From Paragorgia papillata (taxonomy: Eukaryota; Cnidaria; Anthozoa; Scleralcyonacea; Coralliidae): a stretch of DNA of 64,000 nucleotides. Numbering within the stretch: position 1 is the stretch's first letter; every line of letters begins with the position of its first letter. The notes under the pieces are model-generated. The model worked only from the letters and a program-made list of their open reading frames with translations, did not search any database and was not told where the DNA came from. The position numbers and the translations under genes were made by a program. Shown piece after piece: positions 28,301-42,597 of this stretch. The stretch lies in NCBI GenBank assembly GCA_035771165.1, contig JAWNZC010000423.1, positions 457,501 through 521,500 on the forward strand, given 5' to 3'.

Positions 28301-31300
28301 AAATTAATTAGCCTTCGTGAAGACGCTTTCGCTGAGTTAGCCAAGGCAATAACAATCTTTTTATTAACGATAGTTACAAAAATCATCCTTACTTGCAGCC
28401 AGCGGCTGAATTGCGAAGGACGCAGATCAACGTGGCCGTGTCGAGGCATATCAAAGGCTGCCGCCATACGACACAGTTCAGACCACGGATCACGGCTAAG
28501 ATGTTAGGTGTTCATTTTATGGAGGGAGGAAAACCGGAGAATCCGGCGAAAAACCCTCGAAGCACAGGAGAGATCAACTATAGAACTCTACTCACATGAA
28601 TTCCAAGCTCGACAACGGGGTCATTCCCAAGCGGTCACCCATCCAAGTACTAACCCCGTCCAAGCGGGCTTAACTTTTTGGTGAGAGGCAGCGCGCTAAC
28701 AGCACACGCCAGCCGTGCTCTCCTCCCCATCGCAATATAAATCTCACCCCGGCTTACCGGGCCAACTCGCCTCATGTAATCGGCCAACCTACGAAGAAGC
28801 CGCTTTGGAGTCAAATTGATCGTACCCAGGGTCTTACCTCCGGTTGGTAATCGGCCCCTAAGATGCGGTGTAGAGTAAAACGTATGCAAAACGAACTGAA
28901 CTAAAGACCTACCCAGATAGACTTCGGCGAGAGATCGTGGGGTGAGGATGTTGTCTACTATCCATTGATTTTCAACCTCGTTGTGAATCGACACAAGATC
29001 CGCGTTGAATTTTCGACATTCTTGAACAGCTTCGGTCCACGATTTCTTAACATTTGTTAGGTAATAACAAAATTGGTTACCGCAGGTCACAACTAAAAAC
29101 GATGTGGAATTATAAATTACATAACGAAGTGTTGCAATGCTGAGATTTTTAGCAACGAAATAGCGACGCCCTTCATCGGAGTTTTGGGTCATTTTCTTGC
29201 TTATATGGAAAAGGCTATTTACAGCTTACAGATTTCACGTGTGATGTGCATGTGAAGCACATGTGAGTTTTCATAAGGAAATAGCGCAACAAATACCAAT
29301 AACAGTAGGTTTTCCACTAGACTATTTTTTCGCGCGAATCGACTTTATATTATTAGAGTGGAATAGACGTGTGGTTGAGCCGGTATTTCTCTTCTTCCCA
29401 ATATGTTTACTTGAGTGTGAGCTCAGCCGCGCCCACAGGCCGATCAGTTAACCTATAAATTCATTAATGAGCAGAAGCTCAGCGGTACTCAGCGGTTACT
29501 CCCACTAATAATATTCACTTGATCTCCAAAGTGCTCAATACAAAACAAATGTAGGGCAAGATAAAACTTTATTTAAAATGGTAAAAGAAGTGTTTGTGAA
29601 GTTTTTAAGGAAAACTTCCAAAACACTTACTTTAACATTTTAGTCTGATGATCGCCTAGTGCATGAAACTACAGTAACATAATTTTTATTTTTTACCATT
29701 TTTAATAAAGTTTTATATATAAATTTGTTATATACCAAAGACTTTCGGTTGCCAAAGATGAAATCCTATTGGTCAAATTATGGTCACGTGTTGTTCAACA
29801 AACCCAATGTTTCTTTCTGCCTAGGAAAACATTGCACTGTTTCCCTCTGACGTCAATAATGAAGAAGGAAACAGTTGAATGTTTCCCTCTGACGTCAGTT
29901 TTAATCATGCGTTGTTCACGTGAATACACAATGATTATTGCATCAGATCAAATCAGATCAAGAACTTTAGACTCTTCGGAGTATTTTGAAAACAAGAGCT
30001 TGTTTCGAGCTTGTTTGACACTTCCAAAAGAAAGAATATCTATACATATCTTCAAAGAAGGTCTGAAAAAAACCTGGAGAAATTTAAAGTTGTTCTTTGT
30101 ACTTGTGGTATGTGTTGTGGTGTATTTGTTTAGTTGAATTAAAATTACGACGACAAAGTCAAAGTGTTTTGGTAAGTCTTCTTGCCTTTTGCAATTTCGA
30201 GTCAGCTTGGTATTTTGTATTTTAAAAGTCTTTGGTATATAACAAAACGCTTGTTGACTTTTGCCTCGGGAAACATCGAGTTTTACGGTCCCTCACCCTC
30301 GGGTGACATTGAAGCCTTCAAGTATTTTTCTAGCTTTCTGATTGGGCGAGCGGTCCTCGCGTGGTGGTCCGAAAATCGTGATGTATCCCGCGTAACCCAT
30401 GGCAGCGGGTAACATCACATTTATTTTTCCCTATGGAAAAATATGAATACAGGAAGTAGATGGTCAGTTTCAATTAGTCTTTGTTTTCTCCAGTTTTCCT
30501 TCATTCAAAACAATGTCTGACGGTTTTGCTCAACATTTTTTGTTGTAATTTAACACTCGATATATAACAAAACACTTATTTAATGGTACCTCGGCTTCTT
30601 AATAGAAATCAAACTTACCATTTTTACCACGGACCTTCATTTGTGATTTTAAAATGTGTTTATTCACGCCCCATGATTTCCACCGACTGGCTTTGGAATT
30701 ACTACTAAAATCATACGTTGCAGTTAATATTCCCGGACTACACTGACTGTGCCACCAGCCACCATTTTTCATTACAGCGCAATTAGCCGACGAGTACAAA
30801 TCATTATCTCGGTCCTTTGTAGTAAAATACATGCCATTTGAATTCACCATAGCGTCACCTACATCAGAATTCTGATACTCCTCAATTGTAAGCTTGTACT
30901 TATTGCTTTCGTCCTCCACTTTGAACGACTTATACAAGGCGTAACCACTATCACCAGTCGTGGATTCCAGATCAAACAAAACCTCTTGGTAAAGCTTAGT
31001 TAACCTATGAATGAAGTCGTTCCCAAGCCAGAAGTTCCCATCGAGGAAACCGAAGCCTTTCTTATAACTCTCCCAATCGAGCAGAAAGCTATCACTTCCA
31101 TCCACGCGCCTTATAAGCAACGTCCAGCCACCTCCGAATGTTTCTTGGTCGCAGTAGACTTGGATGGGGCCATTTGCATCGGGATCTATCGAATAAATAC
31201 CATTCCTTGTTGATCCGGACAACATTAACTCCAAGCAGTCCACAGGCATTTTATCAAAAACTTTAAAAAACACACAGCAACTTTAGTCTTTGAACTTATG

Positions 31301-32330
31301 ATGTCTTTTTCCACTAAAACTTTACGCCTCTAAATACTCATGAGTGGTACATACACTTGTTGTGCAAGTAGTAGGTTTGTAAGTTTGGTGTAATGTAATA
31401 TAATGTAACGTAATGCAATGCAATGCGATGTAACGTAATGTAATGCAATGTACTATGTAATGTAAATGTACTATGTAATGTAATGTAATGTAATGCAATG
31501 TACTATGTAATGTAATGTAATGCAATGCAATGTACTATGTAATGTAATGTAATGCAATGTACTATGTAATGTAATGTAATACAATGTACTATATAATGTA
31601 ATGCAATGCAATATGTAATGTAATGCAATGCAATGTACTATGTAATGTAATGCAATGTACTATGTAATGTAATGCAATGTACTATGTAATGTAATGCACT
31701 ATGTAATGTAATGCAATGTACTATGTAATGTAATGCAATGCAATATGTAATGTGATGCAATGCAATGTACTATGTAATGTAATGCAATGTACTATGTAAT
31801 GTAATGTACTATGTAATGTACTATGTAATGTAATACAATGCACTATGTAATGTAATGCAATGTACTATATAATGTAATGCAATGCAATGTCCTATGTAAT
31901 GTAATGTATTGTTTGTAATGTAAAGTAATGCAATGCAATGCGATGTAATGTAACGTAATTTAATGTAATGTACTATGTAATGTACTATGTAATGTATTGT
32001 TTGTAATGTAATGTAATGTAATGTAATGTAACGTAATGTAGTTTAATGTAACGTAATGTAATGCAATTTAATGTGATGTAATGTAATGTAATTTAATGTG
32101 ATGTAATGTACTATGTAATGTACTATGTAATATACTATGTAATGCGATGCAATGCAGTGTAATGTAATGTAATGCAATGTAGACAAACAAACAAACAGAC
32201 AGACAAACAAACAAACAAACAAACAAACAAACAAACAAACAAACAGGCAGGCAGGCAAGCAAGCAGGCAGGCAAACAAACAAACAGACAGACAGACAAGC
32301 AGGCAAACAAATAAACAAACAGACAAACAA

Positions 32331-32361
<31 letters not shown>

Positions 32362-32410
32362 AACAAACAAACAAACAAACAGACAGACAAACAAACAGAC
32401 AAACAAACAA

Positions 32411-32499
<89 letters not shown>

Positions 32500-35400
32500 G
32501 CTAAAAATGAGCACGCTAACCTTTTTCGCACAGAGGAAACTTAGTCATATCGCAAGGAAAATCTCTCCAACCATCAGGAGTGATTTTTACACAACTTTTC
32601 CCTGCAATGAATAGTGGTCTACCAGCGAACCAATCGCTATATACAACACTTGTTCCATCGTTCCAGATAAACTCCGAAGAATCCAAGCGTAAACCTATAA
32701 ATTAACAAATTTACATTTAACAGATCTTTAGAGAAGATTTCTGAGCCCCAAACAGGGTTCGAATCACTGATCTCTATATAACTGGATTGCTCATCGGGCT
32801 CCAAAAATGAAGCCAGCGGAGATGACGAATTGGGAGTACCAAGATGGCCGCCACGGAAAATTGTATGTTTTCGTAGCACGAAAAGAGACGGGAAGGCCAC
32901 ATTAAGAAAATTTCTACCATTGGTATCAAACAAAGATCACTGTAAAAGGCTTAGAAGCTTAGTTTTTGCATTTGTTGATATTATTTAGCAATAAAACGTG
33001 TTATTTTCTAGTTTTTTACTCTGCCCGTTAATCGTTAAACGTGCCTATATTACAAAACTCGAAAAAAACAACGCAATCAGTCAATAACTTCATTATAAAA
33101 CTATCTATATACCTTTGGTATTGAAGCATAAGTCTTTACAAAGCCTTAAAGTATGTAGTTGACAATTTCGGACTGTATTTGCTTGTATTTTCCTTCTGTT
33201 TTTCGGTAGTAACAGTATAGTAACAGTAAATGGCCATTTGAGAATTGTACAATTTACGGCGATCGATATCTTCGCCGTATGTGTGTAGATGCTGTAATTC
33301 GAGCTTCGCCAGCAACCCCATTGACTTGTTTGGGGAAAAGTCAAACAAGGAGAACATACTATCCAGATTCCGCTCGGATATTTACGCATGCGTACCTCAA
33401 CCGGAATAACAAGAATCCTGTGATTTGAAACGGATTATCCCAGAGTCTCGTTTCCCGGGTGGGGAACGTGGGCTCTGGGAACGAGATTGTATCATATCAT
33501 ATCATATCATATCAACTACATCTCATATGCAAACACTACCGCTTATGAGCACATACGACTGTGAACCTTGCAACCTTAGCTCTCCATCTTTAGCCTCAGT
33601 GGCTCAAGGGTTGAAGCCTCCAACCGATCATTAGAAGGTTGCAGGTTCGGAATCCAACCCCCATCCTACACCTCAGAAATCTTTTCTGAGTAATTAAGCT
33701 TGACGAATCTCCACCAAACGTATCACACCGAGCTCGTAAACGTACCACATGCACTACATGCATACGAACAAGTCCCATACATGGCTCAGAGACTTATCGA
33801 GTTATTTTATAAGTTTAAACACCTCACGACAGCTTGTATAACAAGAACTGAGAAAACTTTAAAGTGAAAAATTCGTAGGCATTTTTTGTTGTTTTAATGA
33901 ACAGCAGAGTCTGATAGGAGCATGCATTCAATTCAAGTGAAACTGGCGTATAGCTCCCGAGTTACAAACTCTGAAAGTTGCGAGTAGATACCATGTCGGC
34001 ATGCAAGGTTTTCCGATGTTAGTTAAGTAACAATAGAATATTCTTCGGGACTAATCAAATTTCAGAAGGTTTTTCCGATCACATCCCGAGTCAGTCCGAG
34101 CAGTCTGATTTGCCTATTTTTGGTGAATGTTGGGCTTCTTTGCAACAATGCCTTATGACGTATACGCAAACGGTCATTAATGCTAAAATCCATTGTTTTT
34201 AAGTATATGTCATAAGGCATTGTTACTAAAAAACCCAAATTTCTCCAAAAACGAACTAGCCGTGGCAAACGTTGAGAGTTGGTAACTCTAAGAATATACA
34301 TTGGATTCTCTTGAAATTTTCAGTGAATGCTTCTCTATTCATTAGAACAACAAAAACGTCAACGGGTTTTTCACTTCAAAAAGTAACAACTTACGACAGC
34401 TTGTATAGCAAGAACTGAGAAAATGTTACTAACGGCTGTACAAAATGCTTACCAATGAAAACAGTACGCCACGATGAATCCAGCGTGGAAGCACGAATTA
34501 GTCCACGAATGTATTCGTTTTCTGTGGCACTTGATATTTTTGCCAAATTATATCCAATATCGCGGCAGTAAGCGTGTACAGAATTGTAGTTCATTTGTGT
34601 CTTGTCACTAACAAAACACTTTCCTTTCAAACAAAATTTACCTAAAAACAAAAAGACTGAGTGATTCAAACGAAGTATAATTAACAATTATTCGCCGAAG
34701 GCGAGGTGAATATCCGTGAATAATAACCGAGACGAAGTCGAGGTTATTATTCGCCGATATTCACTGAGCCTGAGGTGAATAATTGTTTTAGTATAAATAC
34801 ACATTTTTGTACTTTTAGGAACGGCATTTTCTTTAAAATTGTTAATTTCCTCGTCTGTCGCATTGACAAATTGGCTGGCGGCCATTTTGAATAAACGCTG
34901 TAGGTGATTATCGAGAATTAGTCCGAAGTAGCTCGACCAATCAGCGCGCGCGATTTTCTATAATCACATGTGTATTTATATTAACGATCTTTATGCCATG
35001 AAGTAAGAGCTGTAAAATTACTCAAAAAAAATGAAGAAATTAATTCCAATTCCTTGCTTCAAAAAGTAATCAATTCCTAATACCAATTACCCCTCTGAAA
35101 AAGTAGTTCATTCCAATTACAAAATTACTCAGTAGCTAAAGCAACTTTGAATTACTTACTAATTAGACCCCGGATTTTTTTGAAAGCACAACTTTTTTTG
35201 TTACGGATTGGCCTTCCGTCCTCACGTAAACGATGAAGTGGTTACCAAAAACGGAACTTATGAAAAACGGAACTTTTCGAAGACGGTCCCTAAAGTGGAA
35301 CTTTTTGAAAACGCCGTTTTCCTGTTCTCGTTTACTGTCCTCAAGAAAATCGAGAACATGCAATCAGCTCGTTACTTGAAACAATACGAAAACGCTCGGA

Positions 35401-37473
35401 AACGTTACCGTGTGCACATAGAAATTCCTATGCGATGCCAACATAACTGTTATCAATCTCGTACCCAGAGCCTTCGCCGCGCACACAAACGAAGGCTCTG
35501 GGATAATCCATCACCGGAAACAGAAAAACATCGGCCATAGACCACTTTCATAATGTCATCCCTTTAAATATTCTTTTATGTGCATCTTAATTAGCCTTTC
35601 TGGCCTCGTTATGGAGCAAAGATTCTTTTGAATTGCAGACACATGCAAACGAGGCTAGAAAGACTTATTAAGATGCACATAAAACAATATTCAAATTAGT
35701 TACTATTATGAAAGTGGTCTATTAGCCATCCAATCAAAATACTTCCCGACATGGATATACCAGAGCCTTCGTTTGCGTGCGCGGCGAAGGCTCTGGGTAC
35801 GATATTGAACTGTTACTTGACACATTAACACCAACAGTCTGAAAAGAAGTCAGCCCAATTCTCTTTAAGATCAATTTAAAATTGTTCCAAATCCTTTTAA
35901 GAAAGGGGTATATCACGATTCTAGCTCAAATACCTAATATTTTTTGTAACCACAAACCCCAAACCCCCAATAATTGCTAGTTAGTACTGCATAACAACTT
36001 AAACATGGCAGAACCATTCAAGTCTCCAGGCCTTTCACTTGTGAGAGACGTCAAACCACTTGACGCAGCTCGATAGTCAAGGGCCTGGAAACGACTACCG
36101 TTATTAGTTGAAGACGGCATCAATAGGCGAGTTTCAGGGTGTTGCGCGCGCATCATTTTTCAAAAAAACTGACAAGCTCCACTCAATGTAAAGATACTGT
36201 TTAAAATCAACAAAGTATAGAAACAGTTTCTGGATGTTTAACACTGTTATTCTGCTGTTATTGGTTCACTAGCAAGTCTGTTTGCCATTGCTTAGTTTGT
36301 GGGGAGCCCGCCAATTCCTTTGCAAAATGATGCGCGCGCAATACCCTCAAATTCGCCCATTAGTCCTTCACTTTATTAACTAAGGCTAGCGAAATTACTG
36401 CATAAGCATTTTCCCCCTTGGCTTTGGTGTTTACCAACATCACTACGGACTAAAGTTAGCGTAAAAAAATGTAATACCTTTCTTGCAAAGAACACGCTTC
36501 ATTGTATAACAGTCTTCTCTTCCCCAGCTGCCATCCTTTTGCATAAAAGCACAGCCAGTAGTCGGCACTCCGTTTGGAAAATTATTAAAACCAAAGCTAC
36601 TACCATCCGTCCATTGTGTGTCCATTTCAAGCCCTTTAAAATTAAAACCAAAATAAAATAAAAATTGTATAAAAGTTTCACCGGGTGATTCTTATGTTAA
36701 AATTCTGAGCTGCAAATTTCAAAATTAAAGGCAAGCTGTACATAAATTTTAATGTCAAATGCGGGTCACCTGACAATTATGGAAGATATCTGAACCTTTA
36801 AGACCAAGTTTTTAACACAAATTGGCCTAAACGTGATTGCTGCCGGGCCAACAGAAATTAAGATGGGTTACATTTGCAATCCTTTTCAATCTCGCTTTAA
36901 TTTTGACCATCCGTACTTCTGTGCACGTTTCTAGTATCTCTTTTTGTTTTTATATAATCATGAAACCGTTATTTTGAGCTTTGTGCAATGTTAGGACAAT
37001 TTTGTTTCTGTAAGAATTACTCAAAAATAGAGTAACGATTTTTGCTTCATCACCTCCGCCAGGAGGTTATATATTTTCACCTCTGATCGTCTGTCTGTTT
37101 GTTTGTTTGTTTGTTTGTCTGCCTGTTTGTCTGCCTGTTTGTCTGTCTGTCTGTTTGCCTGACTGCTTGTCCGCCTGTTTGTCTGCCTGTCTGTCTGTTT
37201 GTCTGCCTATCTGTCTGTCTGCTTGTCTGTTTGTCTGCCTGTTTGTCTGCCTGTTTGTCTGTCTGTCTATTTGCCTGCCTGCTACTGCTAGTCCGCCTGC
37301 CTGCCTGTCTGTCCGCCTGCCTGCCCGTCTGTCTGTCCGCCTGCCTGCCCGTCTGTCTGTCCGCCTGTTTGTCTGCCTGCCTGTCTGTCCGCCTGCCTGC
37401 CTGCCTGAACGCCTGTTTGTCTGTTTGTTTGTTTGTTTGTTTGTTTGTTTGTTTGTTTGTTTGTTTGTTTGTT

Positions 37474-37558
<85 letters not shown>

Positions 37559-40500
37559 CCAAGATATCTCACAAAATAATGCAGTTTTTCATGAAAGTTT
37601 GTGGAAAGCTTGATAATAGACCAATGACCAACCCGTTCAGTTTTGGTTGAATTTGGTTAAAAAATTTGGATGAAATATTATTAAAAATCTGACGACAAGA
37701 TTCTCCGTGTAGAAGAAATGCTTGATTGCGCTCATTATCCTTATTTTATGCAAACTGATTTTCGCATAATTTTGGTACGAGTGCAATCGAGGATTTCATT
37801 TATTCATACATGTGTAGGTCTCGTGAGCTAGCCTGGTTAGCGGGATGGCTCGTTTTCTCTAATAACCCGCTGGCGGAGGTATCTGCAGTCTCTGAGTGCC
37901 CTCTTGTCTATACATACCAAGATGGACTTTGTCGACGACCTGTTCTGAGAGTATTTCTTCAGCAATCCATTGACTTTCAACTGCGTTACGAATTGACACA
38001 AGATCAGCATTGAAACTACGACATTCCTCGACAGCTTCGGACCAACTTTTTTTAGCTTTTGTCAAATAATAACAATACTGATCGTTGCAGGTAACGACTA
38101 AAAAATAGTTGGAAGCAAGTTAAATAAGAGTAGCGTGTTGCGTAGGCAGTGTAGAAACAACAATCGAAATATAGTAAGGTTAAATATACTGCCGAAACAG
38201 AGAACGTAGGAATCTAACGTTTCGAGCGAAGGCCCTTCGTCAGAGAGAAACGTGGACCTCTCTGACGAAGGGCCTTCGCTCGAAACGTTAGATTCCTACG
38301 TTCTCTGTTTCGGCAGTATATTTAACCTTACTATATTTCGATTGTTGGAACTACGTTAGTAAGGCCTGTTTTAAACGTCGCTCTTGTCATGCGCCGAACC
38401 GAATGATAATGAGCTAAATCCTTTGTTTATGCTGATTTGCATTAGGTTCAGCGCACGAGTAGAGCCACGTTTGAAACAGGCCTAACATTTATTAGTATAA
38501 GAAAATCAACACCTAGATGGGGGTGTTGGTGGCACAGTGGTTAGCGCACGTGCCTTTCACCTCTGCGACCCGGGTCCGATTCCTGCTCTCAGCAGTTATC
38601 TGATTAAAATTTAGGCTTCATTTGGCCGCATGCGAGAAGAGTGCTTCCAGTTTGACTCTACCAAACACCACAGGTTTCCTCCGGGTACCCCGGTTTCCTC
38701 CTGTAGTAACACTGGACCAATAAGGGATGGCCCTTACTGGACCTCTAGGGAGAACAGTTAGATATAACTGATAGAGCTATCCAGTATAAATAGGATTAAT
38801 TTAGTTCAGATCTTAGGAGAAGAACCTTGTAAGGGATCTTGAGGCCTATTGTTGTTTCTCCAGCATCCGTTAAAGTGCCAATGCAGCGAAATTTCACCCC
38901 AGTTTTTTATGATTGCATTTGAAAGAACACTTAAAATGACAACGTAACATCTTTCGTAGAATTTCGTTTCCTTGCTTCATTCTTGAGATATTCAGGTTTG
39001 TTTGATATGCAAATGTCATATACTTATGACATCACACTGCATAATGACTTTTTAGAAAAGTATTATTTTCTTTGAGAGTGCTAATCGAAAGTACTTAATA
39101 AAAATTTGCACTTGCATGTATGTAGCCATGACTGGTCACTAAACGTGTGTAGCTGGGTGTAAAATATTTGGACCATCCTAAAATTGATGCTATTTCAAAA
39201 AGTCAGTATGCAGTGTGATGTCATAAGTATGACATGTTACGTTGTCATTTTAAGTGTTCTTTCAAATGCAATCATAAAAAACTGGGGTGAAATTTCGCGG
39301 CATTGGCACTTTAAGTACAAATGTTAATAAAAGCCTAGTTCTCACTTGTCGTAAGAATCGTATGAATCAGGGAATCTATCCCCGATTGTCGGCGATTCTT
39401 ACGACAGCCACGTTCACACTTGTTGTGGCTTGTCGTAAGGATTGGTGATTTTTCCTGTCCCCGATCGTTTGGGATTGTTACGACAAGTGTAAACTTGGTT
39501 GAAGTAACGTCCCAGACAGTCGCCGATCTGATCGGAAGCATCGCAAGAACTGGAATGATTTCTATTTGGAAAATGCATCCCAGACGGTCGCCGACGATCG
39601 GGGATTCTTACGACTAGTTACGACATGTGTGAACACTGAAACCACTCGTCTGGGACAATCGGGGATGATTCTCGAGAATACAAGATGGCGTCCAGCGAAA
39701 GCTACCTGAAGTCTCTAGCAGGAAAGTTCAGAAACGGTGAAGACACCGCGTTTATGGAAATTGTAAAATAATTCCCTTGTCTGTATAATAGGAGTAGCGC
39801 ACAATTCAAGGATAAAAACTTAAAATTGAATTCATGGAAGAAGATCGCTGCTTTGCATACCACCGAAGGCAGTCATGAAACAGAAGTTCTTTATACTTGC
39901 AAGCAAAGATACGAGAGTATTCGCACTGCCTTTTCTCGTTATTTAAAAAATGCAAACTGCCTTCGGGTTCAGGGAGTGTCGTTGTCCGTGTAAAATCATC
40001 CGTCTGTTTAAGGCCGCCATCTTTAAAGTTTAAACTTTGGCACGAATTACGACAAGTCACGACAAGTGTGAACCTGGCTGTCGTAAGAATCGCCGACGAT
40101 CGGGGATAGACTGTCCCCAATTCTTACGACAAGTGAGAACTAGGCTTTAGTGTTCACACATGTCGTAACTAGTCGTAAGAATCCCAGATCGTCGGCGACC
40201 GTCTGGAATGCGTTTTCGAAATAGAAATGATTCCGATTCTTGCGATGCGACTGTCTGGGACGTTACTTCAACCATGTTCACACTTGTCGTAACAATCCCA
40301 GACGATCGGGGACGGGAAAAATCCGCGATTCTTACGACAAGCGAGAACCATGCAGGCTAAAAAAGGAAAGAAAACCCCAAAAATAAACCGAAAATATAAA
40401 AATTGCTGAATTTCACGTTTCGGACTACTGTTGCTTACCATGTTGATCACGAAGTTTTATTTGCACTTTGTCGAGTATAACGTTGCCTGCCCAATTCGTA

Positions 40501-42519
40501 AACCGTATTTTAGCCTCATATTGACTGGTGTTATATACTCCATTCAAAGAGCAAGATGTACAGGCTTTATACCACCAACCAGCGTTTCGGGTAGCAGCAC
40601 AGTTTTCGCTAGCACGTTTATCATTATCTCGATCGCTTGTAGTAAATTTCATTCCATTATATTTTCCTATGCAATCGCCTACAGATTCTTGATAGTCTGA
40701 TATGTGTAGTTTGTAAAAACTGTCCTCGCCTTCAACTTGAAACGACTTATAAAGAACAAAAGCTTTGTCGTCATTCTTGGATTCCACCTCGAACAACACC
40801 TCTCGCTTGATCTTAGTCAATCTGTGAATAAAATCGTTTCCAAGCCACAAGTTCTTGTCCAGCTGACCGAAACCGTTTTTTGCGATAAACAAGAGCCAAT
40901 AATTATTGAAAATTTTTCAAGGAAAACCAGAGGGCTTCACTCAGGGCGACTTAAGAACAATGGCGTTTCATTTTGTACAAAAACAATTTTTCGCAGTTCG
41001 ATTGCGAGATAAATTTCAAGCAAAACGGTGTCAGCGTTTTTTTATTTATTGCCTGGTTTCCATTTTATGACTTATTTTGTCCAAATGTTGGTCGAAAAAC
41101 AGCATTTTCAATTTTGGTCGTCAATAAAATCAGCAAAACTCGACATACCAAAAAACGCTGACACTGAAATTTATCTCGGAATAAAACTAAAAAAAAAAAG
41201 ATTTTGAACAAAATAAAACGCTTTTTACTTGAGTCGCCCCGAGTGAAGTCCTCTAGAGGGACTATACTTTCTTGTCCAACTGAAGCGGGCTGGTGTACCG
41301 GAAAAACAACTGTGCTTATTTTATACTACCTGCATTCGTTCTGTGATCGAATATGCTTGTCAGGTGTATCATTATGCTCTACCGGAATACTTAAGCGACG
41401 ATCTAGAACGGTTATAACGTCGAGCTCTTCGTATTATCCATCCATTCCTATCCTATTCGCAAGCCATGCTCACCGCTGGATTAACCACGCTCAGAGAACG
41501 CTGTCGAATTCTGTGCGAGAAACTGTTTAAAAACATTGTATCTGATCCAACTCACAAGCTTCACTCTTTACTACCGCCCAAGAACCTTAAACCTTATAAC
41601 CTCAGATCCAATAGTCCCTTTTCTATCCCTTTTAGCAAAACGAACCGTTTTAAAAATTGTTTTATTAACGCTTCTATTAGTAACTTTTAGGACTATAAAA
41701 CTCTATAATTACCTTATATCTAGAATAATTCTAATCTTTTTAGCATGAATAAGCTTGTAAAAACTCGAGTAATTCTATTTGTTATATCACTGCTAGTCGA
41801 TTTTATTAATTAAAGTTAAAAAAAAAAAGGGCTTCATTTCCGAATTTCGTAGATTATAATGATGTGGATTATAACTCTGGTTTTAATTTAAAAATTCACA
41901 ACTATTATTGGTTTGTGTTTATCGCAAAATCAAGTACACGACTGTGATACGGCCAATCCTATTGTATAGTGCAGAAAGCTGGGCGCTGAAGAGAAAACAG
42001 GAGATACTGCAGATGACGACAGAGATGGGGATGTTGCGATGGGCCCAAGGTATCTCACTGAAGGAGCACAAAACCAATGCGGAAGTGAAAGAAAGACTCG
42101 TGTTGGATATATGTAGTCTTAATATCTTAATTGTATGTATGAAGTATAGGTTAGTGATCGAAACCGAGGTCACTACGCTGGTTATTACCCCCGGGCCGCG
42201 TAGTGACCTCGGTTTCGGTCACTAACCTATACTTAGTTTATTCATGACACAGACGATATTTGTCGTTATTTAACAAAAAAATGGTATTCTAGACGTAGTT
42301 TTAAAGCGATATAGTAGGTCATTTAATATGCAAGGTCAATAATCTATTTATTAACCGCGGTACATCAAAGATAATTTATGCATGAATAAACTAACATGTA
42401 TTAACATATCTTAATGTAGTAATGTATGATAGAACGTGTAAATAGCAAAACTCTAATTATTTTAATCTTGTTATAGGGCCTAGGTGAAAATTACGCTTGT
42501 AATTCTAGTTACTCTGGTT

Positions 42520-42597
<78 letters not shown>

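Noticed and set aside
33596..33778. 60-codon frame on the minus strand
   Set aside because: Lies within a SINE; not protein-like.
41036..41161. Possible missing FReD 2 exon in the insertion region
   Set aside because: No GGGWT-type or YCD motif found on the minus strand between 40900 and 42690; the sequence pairs as a MITE.
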